Part shown: positions 21,717 to 35,600 of the stretch, one piece after another
Layout: every line of letters begins with the position of its first letter
Numbering within the stretch: position 1 is the stretch's first letter
Source of the DNA: Macrotrachela quadricornifera
Lineage: Eukaryota > Rotifera > Eurotatoria > Philodinida > Philodinidae
DNA length: 64,000 nucleotides
Assembly (NCBI GenBank): GCA_022393335.1
Contig: JAJEKB010021185.1
Location: 539,782 to 603,781, forward strand
Direction: 5' to 3'
Notes under the pieces: generated by a model
Told to the model about the DNA's origin: nothing
Databases searched by the model: none
The model's input: only the letters and a program-made list of their open reading frames with translations
Position numbers and translations under genes: made by a program

Positions 21717-24700
21717 ATGGCTAGTGAGAGTGATAAACATGTAGATGAAAGGTATGGTTTATCTTTTATAATTGCTTTATTGTTTAAAGTAATCAATATT
21801 TTTAATCATCGATCGTACGAAGAATAAAGGAAAGGTGTATCGGCTTTTCTGCCCTACTCCACAAACGAGTTTTTTATAATTCAAGAAGGCAGTGCCATCA
21901 GAAAAGAGTCTAGGCGAAAAATGTTTTGAGAGATATTTAATATTAGATATATTTTGTCAATAGACTCCATGAATACCATTCTCGAGAAGATTACATGATA
22001 TAATATAATCCGATTATCATAACCAACAAAAGAGCTGTTCATTCGTTTTTATTGTTTTCATTTGTTGACAGTAATTATTTTTTCCTAAAAATTAGACGTG
22101 AAAGTGTCTTGTGTATTCTTCATTTTGATCGTAATCTTCTTTGGTGCGCTAGTTAATCATACATTTCTTATAATAAACGTTTTTCTAAATGATATTTTAG
22201 ATGCTTAGTGGCAACAAGTAGCTCATTAAGAATCGTTATTTCAGTATTTTCTTACGATATCGTTTCAAATCTATTTGTTCACAGCTAATGTTTTTGCTTG
22301 AATACTGTTATGAAAATCTCGTTGGACAATTATAACTGACCCTGTAGTTATATTATTTCCTGTTTTCGCAATATAGAACTATAACCAAGTAAAATTATGT
22401 GCATATTTGACACTGAACTATTTTCTATCTTCTTCGAGCAGCATGTTTTATTCGTATACTGGCAAAGCTTTTGTTGTGGAACATTTCTCATTCATAATTT
22501 TCAGGGTATTTATAAAAGATGCGATCACCCCTCAAACTGAGACTTGTTATCCTTAGCAGATAGAGCTCGCTGAGTTGTATCTACTAAAGGATAACAATTC
22601 TCAGTTTGAGGAGTGATCGCATCTTTTACAAATATCCTAGTTTTCATTAGATAATGCTATTCAGAATCATTCTTTTAATGCCGAGCTATTGTCCATTTCA
22701 AGATATAGTGTTCTCTACCGCTTTTTGTATGACTCAAGTATGCAATCACCTAGAGACTTGCGGTTTTCCCAAATGGATAGAGTACGGCAGGTAGCATTAG
22801 TCTATAAAAGAGCCATGGATTACTATTAATTTGAAAGTACTGTATTTTCTAAATTTTTCAATGGCTTAGCTATTATATTATGTTCCTCCAATATTGTTTT
22901 AATGCTTGTACTGTGAATGGGGAAGCTGAAGCATTTCCGGCCCTCTTGCACAGGCTTGACGTCGATAGCTGTTTTAGTTCTATAGATAAATAATTTTTAC
23001 TGAAGATCATTAATCTTGTCTGCTAATTTGAGTAATCTGAAAACAGATGTAAATATAAAATAATAGAGTCCATTGAAGTGTCATAATCTTATAGCTAAAT
23101 CTTTGAGAGATTTAGAAAATGCAATGTTTTCAAATTAAGATCAGTTCTTACTTCTTTTCTAAACTTATATCTCTTGACATGTTCTATCGATCAGTGAATA
23201 ATACTATATTTTGAAATGGACAGTAGAAAGTTCATGATGAAACACATTCACATGAAGATCGCACAACTTCGTGAAAATAGAGAGAAAAAACTGGTCATCT
23301 AAACTCTTGTATGGAATGCTACCGGTTTATTCGACAAAGATATTATATTTTACTATTAGAAAAGTGATGGATTTGTTAAATTGAGTCTATTGCAAGCAAC
23401 GAAAATTGAACGAAATATTGACAAAATATTAGTATTGAAATATTTTGTTAGTCATTCGTTATTTTAGTAAAAGAAATTTTATAAATCAGATCAGTGTATA
23501 TGGTAGACTAATGGCCAATGTGTCTAAAAAATCTTTTTCAAAATGGGTAGTGAAAGTTAATGAGAGTCAAGCATTGCAGAGAATATCTTATGACAGTCGT
23601 AAGACAGATAGGGTACGGATTGAAATCGATACAAAGAAGTACTGAGAAAGTTTTTCAAAGCTCACTAAAGTTAACAGGCCATAGACCATCCCGCAAATGC
23701 AAAAAAGCCTTGCCCATTCATCTCTAGATGGAAGAATCTAACAGAAAAAATGCATCGTTGTAGCAACAAACTGTAAGTACAGTTTCTTCTTTATCCCCGA
23801 TGATAATGTATATTGACTAATTCATATCGCCGAAATATAACGACTTCATGCATAATATACGCTTATATAAGTCAGAAGGAGAGACAGAACAATAGAGAAA
23901 GGAGTAGGTGATGCCAGTTGAGAGTAATATCATTATCGGTACAATCAGAACGAAGGAAAGAAAATAATATTCGAACATCTTTTGTTTTCGATGCTGCATT
24001 TTTTGTTTGACTTTTCTACCATTAAGGCAAACTCGATACTAGTAATGCTGAAATTTTTTCTGTAGAAAAAAAAATCTATTACATGCGCTAGTCTATCATA
24101 ACCAGGCACAGATGAATGCAAAACTCATGACATTCATTTTGCTAGTATCATAACATGCAAATGTCTAGTAATGTGTGATAATTATAATGAATCATGATGC
24201 ATTGTATTAATATGAGAGATTTTATCAGTGTCATGGTATATGAAACAAGCTGTGACAAGTTGATATGGATAGGCCATGATGATCGTTATAAGGTTATTGA
24301 TCATGTAGCAAAAGAGCAGTTCTGAACTGACTAGGGATTTTCAGCTGTTTTCTATACCTTTATATGTCTCAATGAGATGAGCCATCAAAATGCACTATTT
24401 ATTATCTTTTTCCTTCTCGTTTTCAAGAATAAAAACTTACATTGTCACCGTACCTTAACGAAAAAAAAACATCACAAATTTTTGACTCCTAAATGATTTC
24501 ATTAGATTAAGTATATAAAAATTCTATAAAGGAAGAGATCATTGTTTTAAATAGTGTGTATCTTTTTTTAGTGGTGATATAGATGATATTCCACGACGTT
24601 CATCATCTACATCTAGCACGACAAACATGACCACCACTGATGTTCCTGTTCTTAATCGTCGATCATCTGTATTCAATGACCGGGCTCTTCGAGAAGACGC

Positions 24701-27700
24701 GACGAAGATTGCACAAGAGCGCCGTGTGCAGAATCTTTCTGAAAGCTATAAGACTATTCTAGAAAGTGTTGGCGAAGATCCTACACGGCAAGGTGAGCAT
24801 TAGACATCTGGAGAAGCGTCGTTTTTTTGTTTTTAACGAAATTGAAGAACGAATAACTTCAAAAATTTTAAAACTTAAATACTGAACCAATCATTGAAAT
24901 AGATATTTTCTTTTTCAAATAGAAAGGTCAACATTTGCTGATATAAATTAAGAAAGTCTAACGAGATAAGCAAAAGATACATCATTGTGCGCGAAGAAAA
25001 CTAGTTTCAGTTTTCGAATTATTCTGTACAAGCTATAATTCGGCTTTGCTCATAGGCATTATTTCCTTGACCTCTCTTAGACAGAATTATTCTTATAATA
25101 TAATTCAATTTGTTTCAAAAGAATTGATAAAGAAAGTTTGAAAATAACTCAAATTGAACCCTTTGGTAACGGGTTTTAAGATGAATTGTTTTTTCCGTTC
25201 CAGTACAGTCTGGAATAAATGTTATTAATACATAAAAACGTTTAGAAATATTTTAGAGAATAATAATCTTCAAAGCAATTTATTACACAAAATCTAATGT
25301 TATAAATATCGCATTGATAATGTGTATCGGGAGTACGCTTTCTTGTAAATCAATTGACTTCAAAAGTTCCCAAAATTGTATAATTTTTCAATGTTTCAGT
25401 TTAGATACTTAGGATGAAATAGAAGATAATAAACAGGAGTGTCAAAACATGAGAGAGAGAGGACATGAATAGGCATATACTGATGCTTAGAAGATAAAAG
25501 AAAGAGAAGCATGTATTTTCAATCGAGTCTAAATGACATTATCATAACAATAACAGGCACAAAAACTCAACACGCATATATGTGTGCCCCGCAACCAAAG
25601 GATTAAAGATTGTTTTAGAACTTCAAAAAACTTTGCTACCATTCGTTCAAATATGAAAAAAATAAGCTAATAAAGATTTTCTGTTCTACCATAGTTAAGA
25701 AGAAAAATATTATTTATCATTTTCTTTGTAAACATGGTAATTCTCTTTTATAGCATATAAATAGAAGATTCTAAAGTTTTCTATTTGAAAAGTCGGAGAT
25801 TTATAAGCGTCTCATTTAATAAAATATTCTTTTCTCTATTTAACTGTGTCTGTCAAACTTAAATGGATCAGGCTGATTAAAACAACCGTAATGTATATCT
25901 CTCAAAATAATGTGAGCTTCTTTTGGCATGACTCAACTATATCAGACAACAAATTCTTAAGTTTCTTCAATGCTGTCGTAGATTTAACTTCTTTATGATA
26001 ACCAAAGATAATATTGATTTATTCATAGGCTTACTAAAAACACCAAAACGGGCGGCTGAGGCAATACTTTTCTTCACTAAAGGATATGAACAATCTGCTG
26101 CGGATGTCGTAAAAGATGCTATTTTTGATGAAGAATGTAACGAAATGGTTGTGATCAAAGATATCGATATTTTCTCTCTCTGCGAACATCACTTGTAAGT
26201 ATTTATAGTCGAATTAAAATCTGTTCAGTTATGTTAGAGAAATATATTTTCAAGAAATTTCAGATTTATTTATTCAAAAATTAGGAAGTTCAATAGAATC
26301 TGCTATTTCTTCCTTATCTTCGATGGACTCGTATAGAACTTGATAGTGTCTAATGAAACTCTTCATATTCTAGGAGTCACATAAGTTCAATGAATGTGTA
26401 CATAGTATTGGAGTCTAGTGTTCGCTTTTGATGATAGCCATCTACTTATCTCTGCTTTGTTATTCTTTCTTTTAGTACTATTTTCGAGGCCGATAAATGT
26501 TTCTGTTATTGTGTAGTTGTGACAGTGATAAATTTGAACATAATAAAGAAGTTCGTCACAAGGAAAATTGAGACTCAAAATCTCTATTATGCTCATGTCT
26601 AGTTGAAATACATGCGATTTAGTGCATGATTTTTGTCTCCATTTGTTAATGATAATAGTCTTATCCTTAAAACCAAGAGGGTTTTATTTGATAGAGAATT
26701 TCTTTGTACGAAAGACTTGATGAGTAAATCGTTTCGTATTTTAATTTGGAACACGGACAGAGGAAGTTGTCAATCTAGATTGCAATGCATCAGTGCTACC
26801 TTTTCTTGTAAAGGATACTTAAACTTCGGTTATTAGTATTTAGTAAATGCTTGATTATATTGACTACTTTCGAGAGAACTCGTCATGCTTGTGCCGCCAC
26901 TCAATCATTAGATCTTATGATTGTTTCTTTTGTAATGAAGATACCTTTCATCAGTAGGTCTTCGTAACTTTTTGTAGGTTATTGATATGAGCTTAGTCAC
27001 TTCAGATAATAATTAAAAAAAATTGGTGGAACAAGAAGATTCATTTGATTATTGAACAGAATTGATATTAAATTTTAATCTGCTATATAGAGTACCTTTC
27101 TTTGGAAAAGTGTCTGTCGGCTATTTGCCTAACAAGCGCGTCATTGGGTTAAGCAAAGTGGCACGGTAATATAATATGAAACATAATGTATATACAGAGT
27201 TAACTTTTATTATTCATTTAGAATTGTGGAAGTATTCAGTCGACGATTTCAAGGTTAGAAAATATACTCTTTTTTTGTTTTCATTAGTTATTGATGTTAA
27301 ATAAATATTATGCTGTTGTTTATAGTTCAAGAACGATTAACTCAACAAATAGCTGAAGCGATCGAAGAAGTTGTTCAACCACGTGGTGTTGGTGTAATGA
27401 TTGAATGCGTGTAAGTTGTGGATATTGAAATATTAAAAATAAATGCGTTAATTAATCAGTAAATTTGACTACATATGCAATTCAAAACAAACTTTTATAT
27501 TTAGTCATTTTGATCAACAAAACTAGAGAAAAATTTCCAAGATGATATAACATGAGTACGAAATAAAACTTTGAATAAGCCAATTCATAAACTGTCATTG
27601 GCCGAGAGTTTGGCGAAGACTCTCCTGAGCCTAGTCGCTAGTTTTGTTCAATGATTAGACTTCTTTTTCAAAATTTTTAATTTTTATGGATTGATATGTA

Positions 27701-29181
27701 GACAAGATTTTCAAATAAGAACTCTAACTAACGAATGTTACCAAATTTCTAAAAAATTTGAAATAGCGATTGTAATAGTTGGTGGAAAAAATCCACGAGA
27801 GTCATATCAGGCATGTGATATCTCATACTTGTTTGTGAAATTTTTTAATAGAAAAGAAGATATCGAAACTACTATTAGACCCGAATTCTATAAAAAATAG
27901 AAAACTACGAATTTTATGAAATTAAATATAAAGTGGTCAATCTTGACATGATTTCGGCTCAGTTTCATTGGAACTGAGATCAGAACTGGAACTAGATCGG
28001 CTGGAGTATATATGACCATTGAGTATTAATAGAGCTAGCATACGCTGGGTATCTTAACTAGAGACGAACCTGCAAACAACCCTTTTTTAGTCAGTAGTTC
28101 GGTTAGGACATTAAGTTTGTATCTGTGATAGTTTATGCACAAGTGCAATGCCAAGATTTCGTTGTATCAGATCACAAGCTACTTTTGAAATGAATTTTTG
28201 AAAACTCAGCTTATTTTTTTTAATTTTGTAACTCTACAATAGTGCTCCGATTTTAATTTTTTCCTTACAAAGTGCTGATGAGATTAAGAGTAATTAAAAC
28301 TGATTAAAAAATTGATTAAATCCATCATTCAGCTTAGTAAATACGATTCTATCTCTTATAAATATTTTGTTTACTTTTGTTAAAAGTTTCGTTCCTAGAT
28401 TATTCAGTAGTCTAAATTAGTTAGATTCCACAGCTTGCTGTTTTTCATTAGTCTAGGGGTTCTTGTAAACTAAAAGAATGGGAGAGATTACATGTTCACA
28501 TAAGCCAAGCAAAGTCGCTTTGATGTTTCTGTATTAATTCTCGCTCTGATCCAGATTGAAACCGTCTCTGCCATTGTTAATTGAAAACATGAAAAATTCA
28601 ATGAAGCACAACAAAAGTGATTCCAGATCATGGATTCTGCTGTTGACTCTTTGGAATTTTTACGAATTGAGAATTGATTCCCTAAACTTACTTCCATTCA
28701 CTCGAGATCATTAGAACAGATTATTTTTCATAGACAGAATTATTCTCCTTAACAGTAATGAAGTAGACGATCAATATGAAAACAGTTGAATAAATATAAA
28801 ATATACAAATATACAGCTGATTCTATTTGAATCAGCAAATATTCATACAGAAAACTCAAGTATTCGATAAATGTTTTCTCATTTCATGTAAATTCTAAAG
28901 TTTCTGTTTGTTAAAAAGATTATGATTCAATTACAATAGTTACATTTTGAAAAAGCATTGTTTTTTTTTCAAATTCCTTACAAGCTAAGTCTTCAAATAT
29001 TAGATTGGAAATTATTTTCTTAAAAGCATATTATCGTTGTTTTAGACATATGTGCATGGTGATGCGTGGTGCGCAAAAGACCAATTCACGTACAATAACG
29101 TCGGCTATGCGCGGTGCCTTCCGTGAAGATCCGAAAACACGTGAAGAATTTCTTACCATTGGTCGTAACAGTCCTTTCTAA
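21717..29181 (+). CDS. GCH1: GTP cyclohydrolase I, seven exons (249 aa)
   Basis: Exons: 21717-21751, 24572-24792, 26029-26194, 27091-27165, 27222-27253, 27326-27410, 29046-29181. Their sum is exactly 250 codons with TAA at 29179-29181, and every junction is GT-AG with frame continuity. The enzyme converts GTP to 7,8-dihydroneopterin triphosphate, the first and usually rate-limiting step of BH4 synthesis. The N-terminal ~70 residues are Ser/Thr-rich and variable. The catalytic core begins near [17 protein letters not shown]. The Zn ligands are Cys137 and His140 (LCEHHL) and Cys208 (HMCMVMRG). [15 protein letters not shown] and [12 protein letters not shown] are conserved family segments. Length matches the human enzyme (250 aa). 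The family forms a toroidal decamer in the cytosol. Large introns 1, 2 and 6 contrast with introns of 56 and 72 bp. No clear TATA box. Confidence 0.95.
22503..22638. mobile_element. 136-bp hairpin MITE in GCH1 intron 1
   Basis: The arms 22503-22556 and 22586-22638 are near-perfect inverted repeats (AAGATGCGATCACCCCTCAA / TTGAGGAGTGATCGCATCTT, then GTTATCCTTAG / CTAAAGGATAAC). The loop is about 29 bp. Confidence 0.8.
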
Positions 29182-29582
29182 ATATTAATCATTAATTTTC
29201 TTTGCTGCATCATTTTTTTTCATTGTATACCTTAATTTCGCACATTTTATTTTTTTAATTTCGCTTATTTGTGAAAGAAAGAACCACCCATTTAAAAAAT
29301 GCTTGTGCATTTGGTAAACTAAGTACAAAGCACTATTAGATCAGCAACGAAATAACGTGCTTCCTTAAAAGAAACTTGATTAAAGTAATCATAAGTGAGA
29401 AATGCGAACACTTTGTAAATTCAGTATTCTTTTGGTTCAAACCTTCTCTTTTCCTATTATTTTCACAAAAAAGCTTAGCAAAAATGACGATTGACGAGAG
29501 CAGTTTCTCAACTGTTTATAAGCTTTAGACTCTATCTTTTCACCATAGATAGGACTCAGTGAGACTAAGATGATTCTGAATG

Positions 29583-29900
29583 TGTTCGTGTCCATAGACT
29601 TTCTTTGCCAATATATCGTTAAAACTATATTATAATAACAGATATTTTTCTCATTATTGAAAAGTTTCTTTTTTGTTTATCTAAATAATTCTAGAGTATT
29701 CTCTATACTGCTAGCTCTAGTCATAGCTTGTTCTCTACAGTAATATTACAGAAATTATCTATTACTAGACGTAACTATATAAAGAATACTCTAAAATTAT
29801 TTAGATGAAGAAAAAGAAACTTTTCAGTAATGAGAAAAATACCTGTTGTTATAATATAGTTTTGACGATATATCACCAAAGAATGTTCGTGGACACAAGC
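29583..29900. mobile_element. ~320-bp foldback MITE downstream of GCH1
   Basis: The arms (about 29583-29708 and 29775-29900) are inverted: TATATTATAATAACAGATAT and GAAAAGTTTCTTTTT on the left match CTGTTGTTATAATATA and AAAAAGAAACTTTTC on the right. Weaker similarity extends outward about 35 bp. Non-coding. It begins 400 bp after the GCH1 stop. Confidence 0.75.
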
Positions 29901-30331
29901 GCTCTTCGGGCTACCTTAGTTTCACTGTTCCCCTAATTCACTTTTGATGTTTACTGTATGAACTTCTTTTGTCTTTTAATACAAATTCTCAACAGTTAGC
30001 GAATAGTTTTTGTGTATTCAAAAAGTGAGTATACTCTGGAATCGGTCAGTGTATCCGATCGTCCGTTTACACAATAACTCTTTACAACTACATTCAATTG
30101 AGCTGAAGTTTTGTGCACAGAATTATTTCAACAACATCTCGGTCGAGTTCGCAGATGAGAAGGATCTGTCATGAAATAGCTGAGTTGTCGAAAAAAGTGT
30201 CATTATTCATCAGACCATCCCTGATAGATACATGAAGTTACCTATGACCATAATCTCGCTAGATAAAAGCCCAAATTCATTCTGAAATAACTCCTCCTAT
30301 TCAGTTTTCTAAACTGACCACGAATCTGAAG

Positions 30332-30891
30332 TAGGGATCTGCAAGTTGGTTCCGGTCCCGGTCCCGGGACTAAAATTTTTTTGTGACCAGGACCAATATT
30401 TGTACTTGGTCCCGGTGTTTTTTTAATAAAACCTAGATCAGACTTCTTATTTTGATACTTCTCATTTTTATGTTCGGAGATTTAAAGATTAGCAATATTT
30501 TTTAAGTTAGAAAAATATTTTGCATTCATTCTAGTATTAATATCACGAATCAGAGTTTTCCCATGGTTGACCTATTTTTTGGGTTATATGAGCCAATACT
30601 TCAAAACTACAAATCATTTTCATTCGATAACATTTCAGCCATTTCTATATGTACTACTTCTATAGGCAGCGAATGAAAACAAGTTTTCGCTTATTTTGGT
30701 TTACGATAATGGTAGTTTAAAACAAATACTAAACAAAACAAAATGTGATGCTTGAGAGAAATGACATGAAATCGCACAAATGTTTTTAAATTGTTGAAAG
30801 AATTTGATATATGAATAGAAATTAAAAACGATACGAAACGTTGATTTAAGACTGGGACCGGAACCAAAAAAAGTAGCTTTGCAGATCCCTA
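30332..30891. mobile_element. 560-bp hAT-type MITE with perfect 8-bp TSD
   Basis: It starts TAGGGATCTGCAAGTTGGTT and ends with the complement of TAGGGATCTGCAAAGCTAC. ATCTGAAG flanks it on both sides (30324-30331, 30892-30899). The sub-terminal GGTTCCGGTCCCGG motifs (GGGACCGGAACC on the right) extend the inverted repeat. TSD length and TAGGG...GCAA termini are typical of hAT elements. No transposase inside, so it is non-autonomous. Confidence 0.92.
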
Positions 30892-30909
30892 ATCTGAAGT
30901 CGGTTACTG

Positions 30910-32170
30910 TAATTTCTAAAGATACAATATCACTGTGGGAGTTGAGTCAATGATCACTAAATAGGGTCGCCTACAGTGTCGCTCATGCTAATTTGGCTTT
31001 CCAGGTTTTTTATTCTTATACTTTAGTGATAATAGATATGACTTGATGACACCTATGTCTTGTAGAAAAATAAGCCTAGGATACCGTGCACCAGGTAAGA
31101 AAAATTCAAAATATCACCTCCTGGAGTGTGATATTGCTTCGAATTTACACAGCTTTTGACTTCTAGCACTTCTTTTATCTCATAACTTGCTCACTTGAGT
31201 AGAATGAATTTGTAGACTTAACTGTTTTCTGTCCAATTGAGATGTACCAGATAACAAATGGCCAATTCGTTCACAAGATATGGTCAAAATGTTAAGCATA
31301 GACTGCAAATAAATAGTTTTTAGACAGTTCGATCAAAATCAATTTCTCATCAATTCTTTTTACTTTCTGAAACACACATAACACTCGGATATAAATCCGA
31401 GATTTTCACATTTATTTATCAAATGAATTTTAGTTACATGAAATATTCATATTTATTAATTTATCCTTTGTTTTAAAGTAATTATTTGGTGTTCTTTCTT
31501 ACTTCTTTTATTTAAATAATAAGTAGTTTTAATCCAAGTGCGTAACGTTAGTTGATCACTTGAAATATTATCTATATTATTCATATCTAGTTTTACATTA
31601 ATTAACTAACTACATTTTCGTTTATGTAAGTCTAATGTCATTTTTCTATCTATTTTTTTAAATATAGTTGTTACAATGATATTCTTATCATATAGTTTAT
31701 ACCTAATCAATTTTGGAATAATTTGATATAGCCAATATTTTGTTCAGAGTTTAGCAAATTTCGCAGTACTACAAATGTAAGTTTGCTTTGTTCTTATTCA
31801 AGATACAACTTAATAATTCGTCGACCATATTTCTTCTTTCTTGTTTTAAAAAATTCTCTTATATAAAGTAAGAAGACTCCTAATTTCAAGCTTTGACTAT
31901 GTAAAATTGGAAAATAAATATAACTTGAAAAGTCAATAAGTGTATTTATTCAGCTCTTTTAGCGATGTTCATGAACTTCTTATCGTTATATCTATTCAAC
32001 TGACTCGATGAATATTGAATGTATATAAATTGTTTGCTTTTTTTTGTAGAAAGCATTTTCATTCGTGTAGTTTCATGAGCAGCAATAAATCATAGTAAGT
32101 ACAAAAAGTAATAATTTCAGACGCTGTCAATGCATGCATCAATAAGTTTAAGACAAAACTAAAAGGCATA
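30910..32170. other. intergenic, no gene recognised
   Basis: AT-rich spacer between the hAT MITE and the 3' end of the transporter gene. No supported coding or repeat feature was seen. Confidence 0.5.
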
Positions 32171-32178
32171 AATAAAAA

Positions 32179-34661
32179 TCAGGTGGCTATTTCTTCTGTT
32201 TTTTGAACTTGTTTCTTTCGCTCAAGAAAATATTGATACCAAATTTGAACTAAATGTCCCAGCATTAGTACCACCAGTATCAATATAATAAGCCAAGCCT
32301 AGAACGAAATATAATATATCATTTTCCACTATTTGAAAACGAAAATGAATTCAAATTACGTACTCGCCATGACATAGAAACATCATCTGTTAATTTAACA
32401 AGTGCGTATTGGAAGAACGTAACTGCGCCTACGATTGTCCACATCAAACCACTTAATGTTCCAACGTAAGAAGATGGAAAACTAATAGAATATGTGATCA
32501 TAACTGTACTTAATAAAATGAAAGAGAAACGATATGAAATACTCACAATGTTGCTACAATCGCCTGACAACCGGCTGTAATCGTTGAGCGTGCTATACAA
32601 TTGAGGACTAAAGCAGGAATAATAACAGCTGATATCGTGAACATACAAATGATGCAAGAAACGATATTTATCAGCCAGGACCATGTTTGTACTATCGATA
32701 TATTCAATAACTTCTGTTTTCGACCTAAATATCAAGTAAATCAACTAATAATATTCATCAATATTTTATTCTTTTACTTTGATCTGCCCGAAACCCAAGT
32801 AGAAATCCACTAATAGGACAAATGCCAATTGCTGCAATTGATGATAAATTGAATGCAAGTGTATATGAATTTGCTACAATGATTAATATTTTATTAAAAT
32901 TTTAAGTATTTTTTATGGTGAAGAATTAGAACTTAGTTCAAGTTTTGATCAGAAAAATTCACTATAGAGTTTAGTACAGGTATAAATTTTAGTATCTAAT
33001 CCTTAACAAAATATTCTATTCATATATTATTCGTCTACACATCTTCGATATCTGTATTCTATTCTGTTCATGTCATTTAAATTCGTATTCTATCCGCATC
33101 TGCAACATTCATAATAGTACTCCTCACGTACCAATAGTTTGCAGTGTAAATGCATCATTCTCTATTTTAATATTTGAAGAAAAGGAAATAATGACATTAA
33201 AACAATCAATAAAAAATGTATCAAATATGACAAACTTCAGTAGCTGACTTTAAGTATTTTCTATCTAATCTCTAATGCATTGTATGGATATCATTTTTCA
33301 TATATGTGTTCTGTTCATGTTAGTATCTTTCATATTCGCACACGTGTCATGAACACCTGTATGTCATTTATCTCCTATCCATATCTATATATGGGTGTAA
33401 GTATCCAACTTCTGAATTGCAATATTCTGCCGCAACATATATAATTTACTTCAACGTCACTCACTTAATGATGCGTCTTGGCTTGTTATATAATAAACCC
33501 ATGGATACCATGTAACAGGTAGAAAAGTACTTGATAGCAAAAGAATACTTAGAAATAGCACCACTACTATGTATAGAGGACTCAATATGTATTTCCAAAT
33601 GCCTATCCTATGTCGAATATTTTGATACCATTTTCTGTTCACTTCAGTTGAATTTGGTGTTTCTAGAAAAACAAAACAAATCTGTTCAAGGCAATTGTCA
33701 TTCTTATGTATACCATCAACTGTTTCTGAAGGTACTTCTGGAGTCGGTAGAAATTGGTACGGTAAATTTAATATAGGAAACTTCCAATCGAGATAAAGAA
33801 ATGATGTGACGAACATTATAGATCCAAATGACATCCAGATATAACATAAATTCGGGAGGGTTGCAAGTTGATTATCGATTAATACCTTGAAATCACTTCC
33901 ATTTACTCAACAGACATTTTTAGGAAAGATAAGACTCACTTGAAAGATAGAATACCACATCGCACTTGAAGTACCTGCGCCAGTAAGTAGGGTTGATACA
34001 AGTGCTCGTGTTTTTGAAAAATAATTACACGATATATATGATGTTAATAGTATCATAATACCACCTAATGATGTCAATACCGTATGAAAATATAGAAGAT
34101 AATCTTGACCTAAAAATAGAGGAAGAATGATTCAACAATAATTCATTCAGTCATATACCAGGTTTTGCTAATGCTAAAGTTAACCATCCAATTATGTGAA
34201 ATACCCTTGGGAGAAAAACAAACAAAAAAGAATCCATATGAAATTAAAAAATAAAGAATAACGAAATAATTACGTTCCAATCAACTTAACAAAACGACAT
34301 CCAAATTTATCTATGAGAATACCAATCAATATTGATGGTATATCATAGAAGACAATTCCTAGAGTCAATGCATTCTAAAAATTAAGTGAAATGTCGATTT
34401 TTTTTTATATAGATAAGAAAAAATTTATTGCATTACTTGATAGTGTCTGGTTTGACCATCACAACTGCTATTTGTTTGTCCGGACGAATTAGTCATTGTC
34501 GTTAATGTGCATTCTGAGTCATATATACCATACTTAGGAAATACACGAAAAAGAGCTGAAAGTCCAAAAACTGTGCCGCCAGCAAGATTCAATTCGATGA
34601 ATAACCAAATAACACCGAACCATTGTCGACACAAATGCTTGTAATTTGAAGTAGTAGTCAT
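32179..34661 (-). CDS. MFS transporter, SLC43-like, nine exons (500 aa)
   Basis: Exons (minus): 34437-34661, 34274-34374, 34159-34205, 33940-34109, 33465-33885, 32778-32873, 32547-32724, 32364-32508, 32179-32298. They join in frame to 501 codons ending TGA, all with GT-AG introns. The first TM follows CRQWFGV, then an extracellular loop with Asn glycosylation motifs (NSS). The MFS signature between TM2 and TM3 is GILIDKFGCRFVKLIG in exon 2. A long hydrophilic central loop (exon 5) separates the halves. The last exon ends in TM12 and a basic tail. Layout and length fit the SLC43 group (large neutral amino acid or purine transporters); the substrate is not readable from sequence. Likely plasma membrane. 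Intron 7 is only 38 bp, so that junction is the least certain. The long open frame across 32319-32744 is in the wrong phase. Confidence 0.85.
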
Positions 34662-35039
34662 TTGAACAATCCTGTATAAACAAAAAAACGAAAGCATCAT
34701 CAATATATCGATCAATAATGATTGAATGACATTATATTCAACAGAAATTTATTGAATAATTAGAAAAAACTTTTTTCCTTTCTTCAGTAAATTCAGAATT
34801 TACTATTTTTTTTCTATCAAAAAGTATGCACAGAAAAATTTTCATCTATTCTTGCTTGTAAGAAAAAAAAATGTTCTCAAGTGTTACAGACTCAAGAAAA
34901 GCATGCAAAATAATGACAATTTTTCATCAGGAATATTTTGAGTTCACTCTCTTTCATTTACACTTTCTATTTAATGACCTGAAGACAACATCTATAAATA
35001 CTTCATACTCTCAAGATAGATGTTTTAAATGCTACTTAC

Positions 35040-35108
35040 GAATTTCCCAATATTTTGCACTGCTCTACGATGACTTGTGCAATAAAGTGCGATGCCAATC
35101 GAGAAAAT
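35040..35108 (-). other. possible upstream (5' UTR) exon of the transporter gene
   Basis: A 69-base segment is bounded by TTTTTTCTAG and GTAAGT on the minus strand. The first coding exon also has an acceptor-like TTTATACAG just before GATTGTTCAAATG (34671). The segment happens to be open in frame, so it may instead be coding or unrelated. Confidence 0.3.
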
Positions 35109-35600
35109 CTAGAAAAAAAACGAAGATAATTATTTCATAAGGAATATGTTAAAATTGTTGAATCTGTTAAAAAAATCGTTCTCATATTTACTTATAATCA
35201 TAGAAAACTGACACTTTTCGCATCTACAGCTGAGTTCAATTTGAATTTGTTTTTTTAAAATTTGAGCTTGACTCATATTTAATCGTATTAAACTAAAACT
35301 GTTCAAGTTTGATGCACGTCTATTTAGAATTCTAAGAGAGCAGTATAATCCTAATATTTCCTAGCTAAAGAACACTTTCTAACATATTGATTCGTTGAAA
35401 AACAAAATCAATAATGAATTTTATAGTCTTTAATGAGTGTTAAATGAACTTCGTATTTAAATTGTGAAGACAGATCTCGCATTAATATAGAAGGTTCAGA
35501 CACAACGTGAAGAGTACGCTCGAACTAGTCTATTAAGTAAATATACAATGAAGTGATATGTAAGGTCTCTAAAAAACCTAAACATAGTGTGCTTCACTTA

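Noticed and set aside
32319..32744. 141-codon minus-strand open frame
   Set aside because: It overlaps transporter exons 7 and 8 but in the wrong phase; the spliced phase gives MFS transmembrane sequence and a consistent total length.
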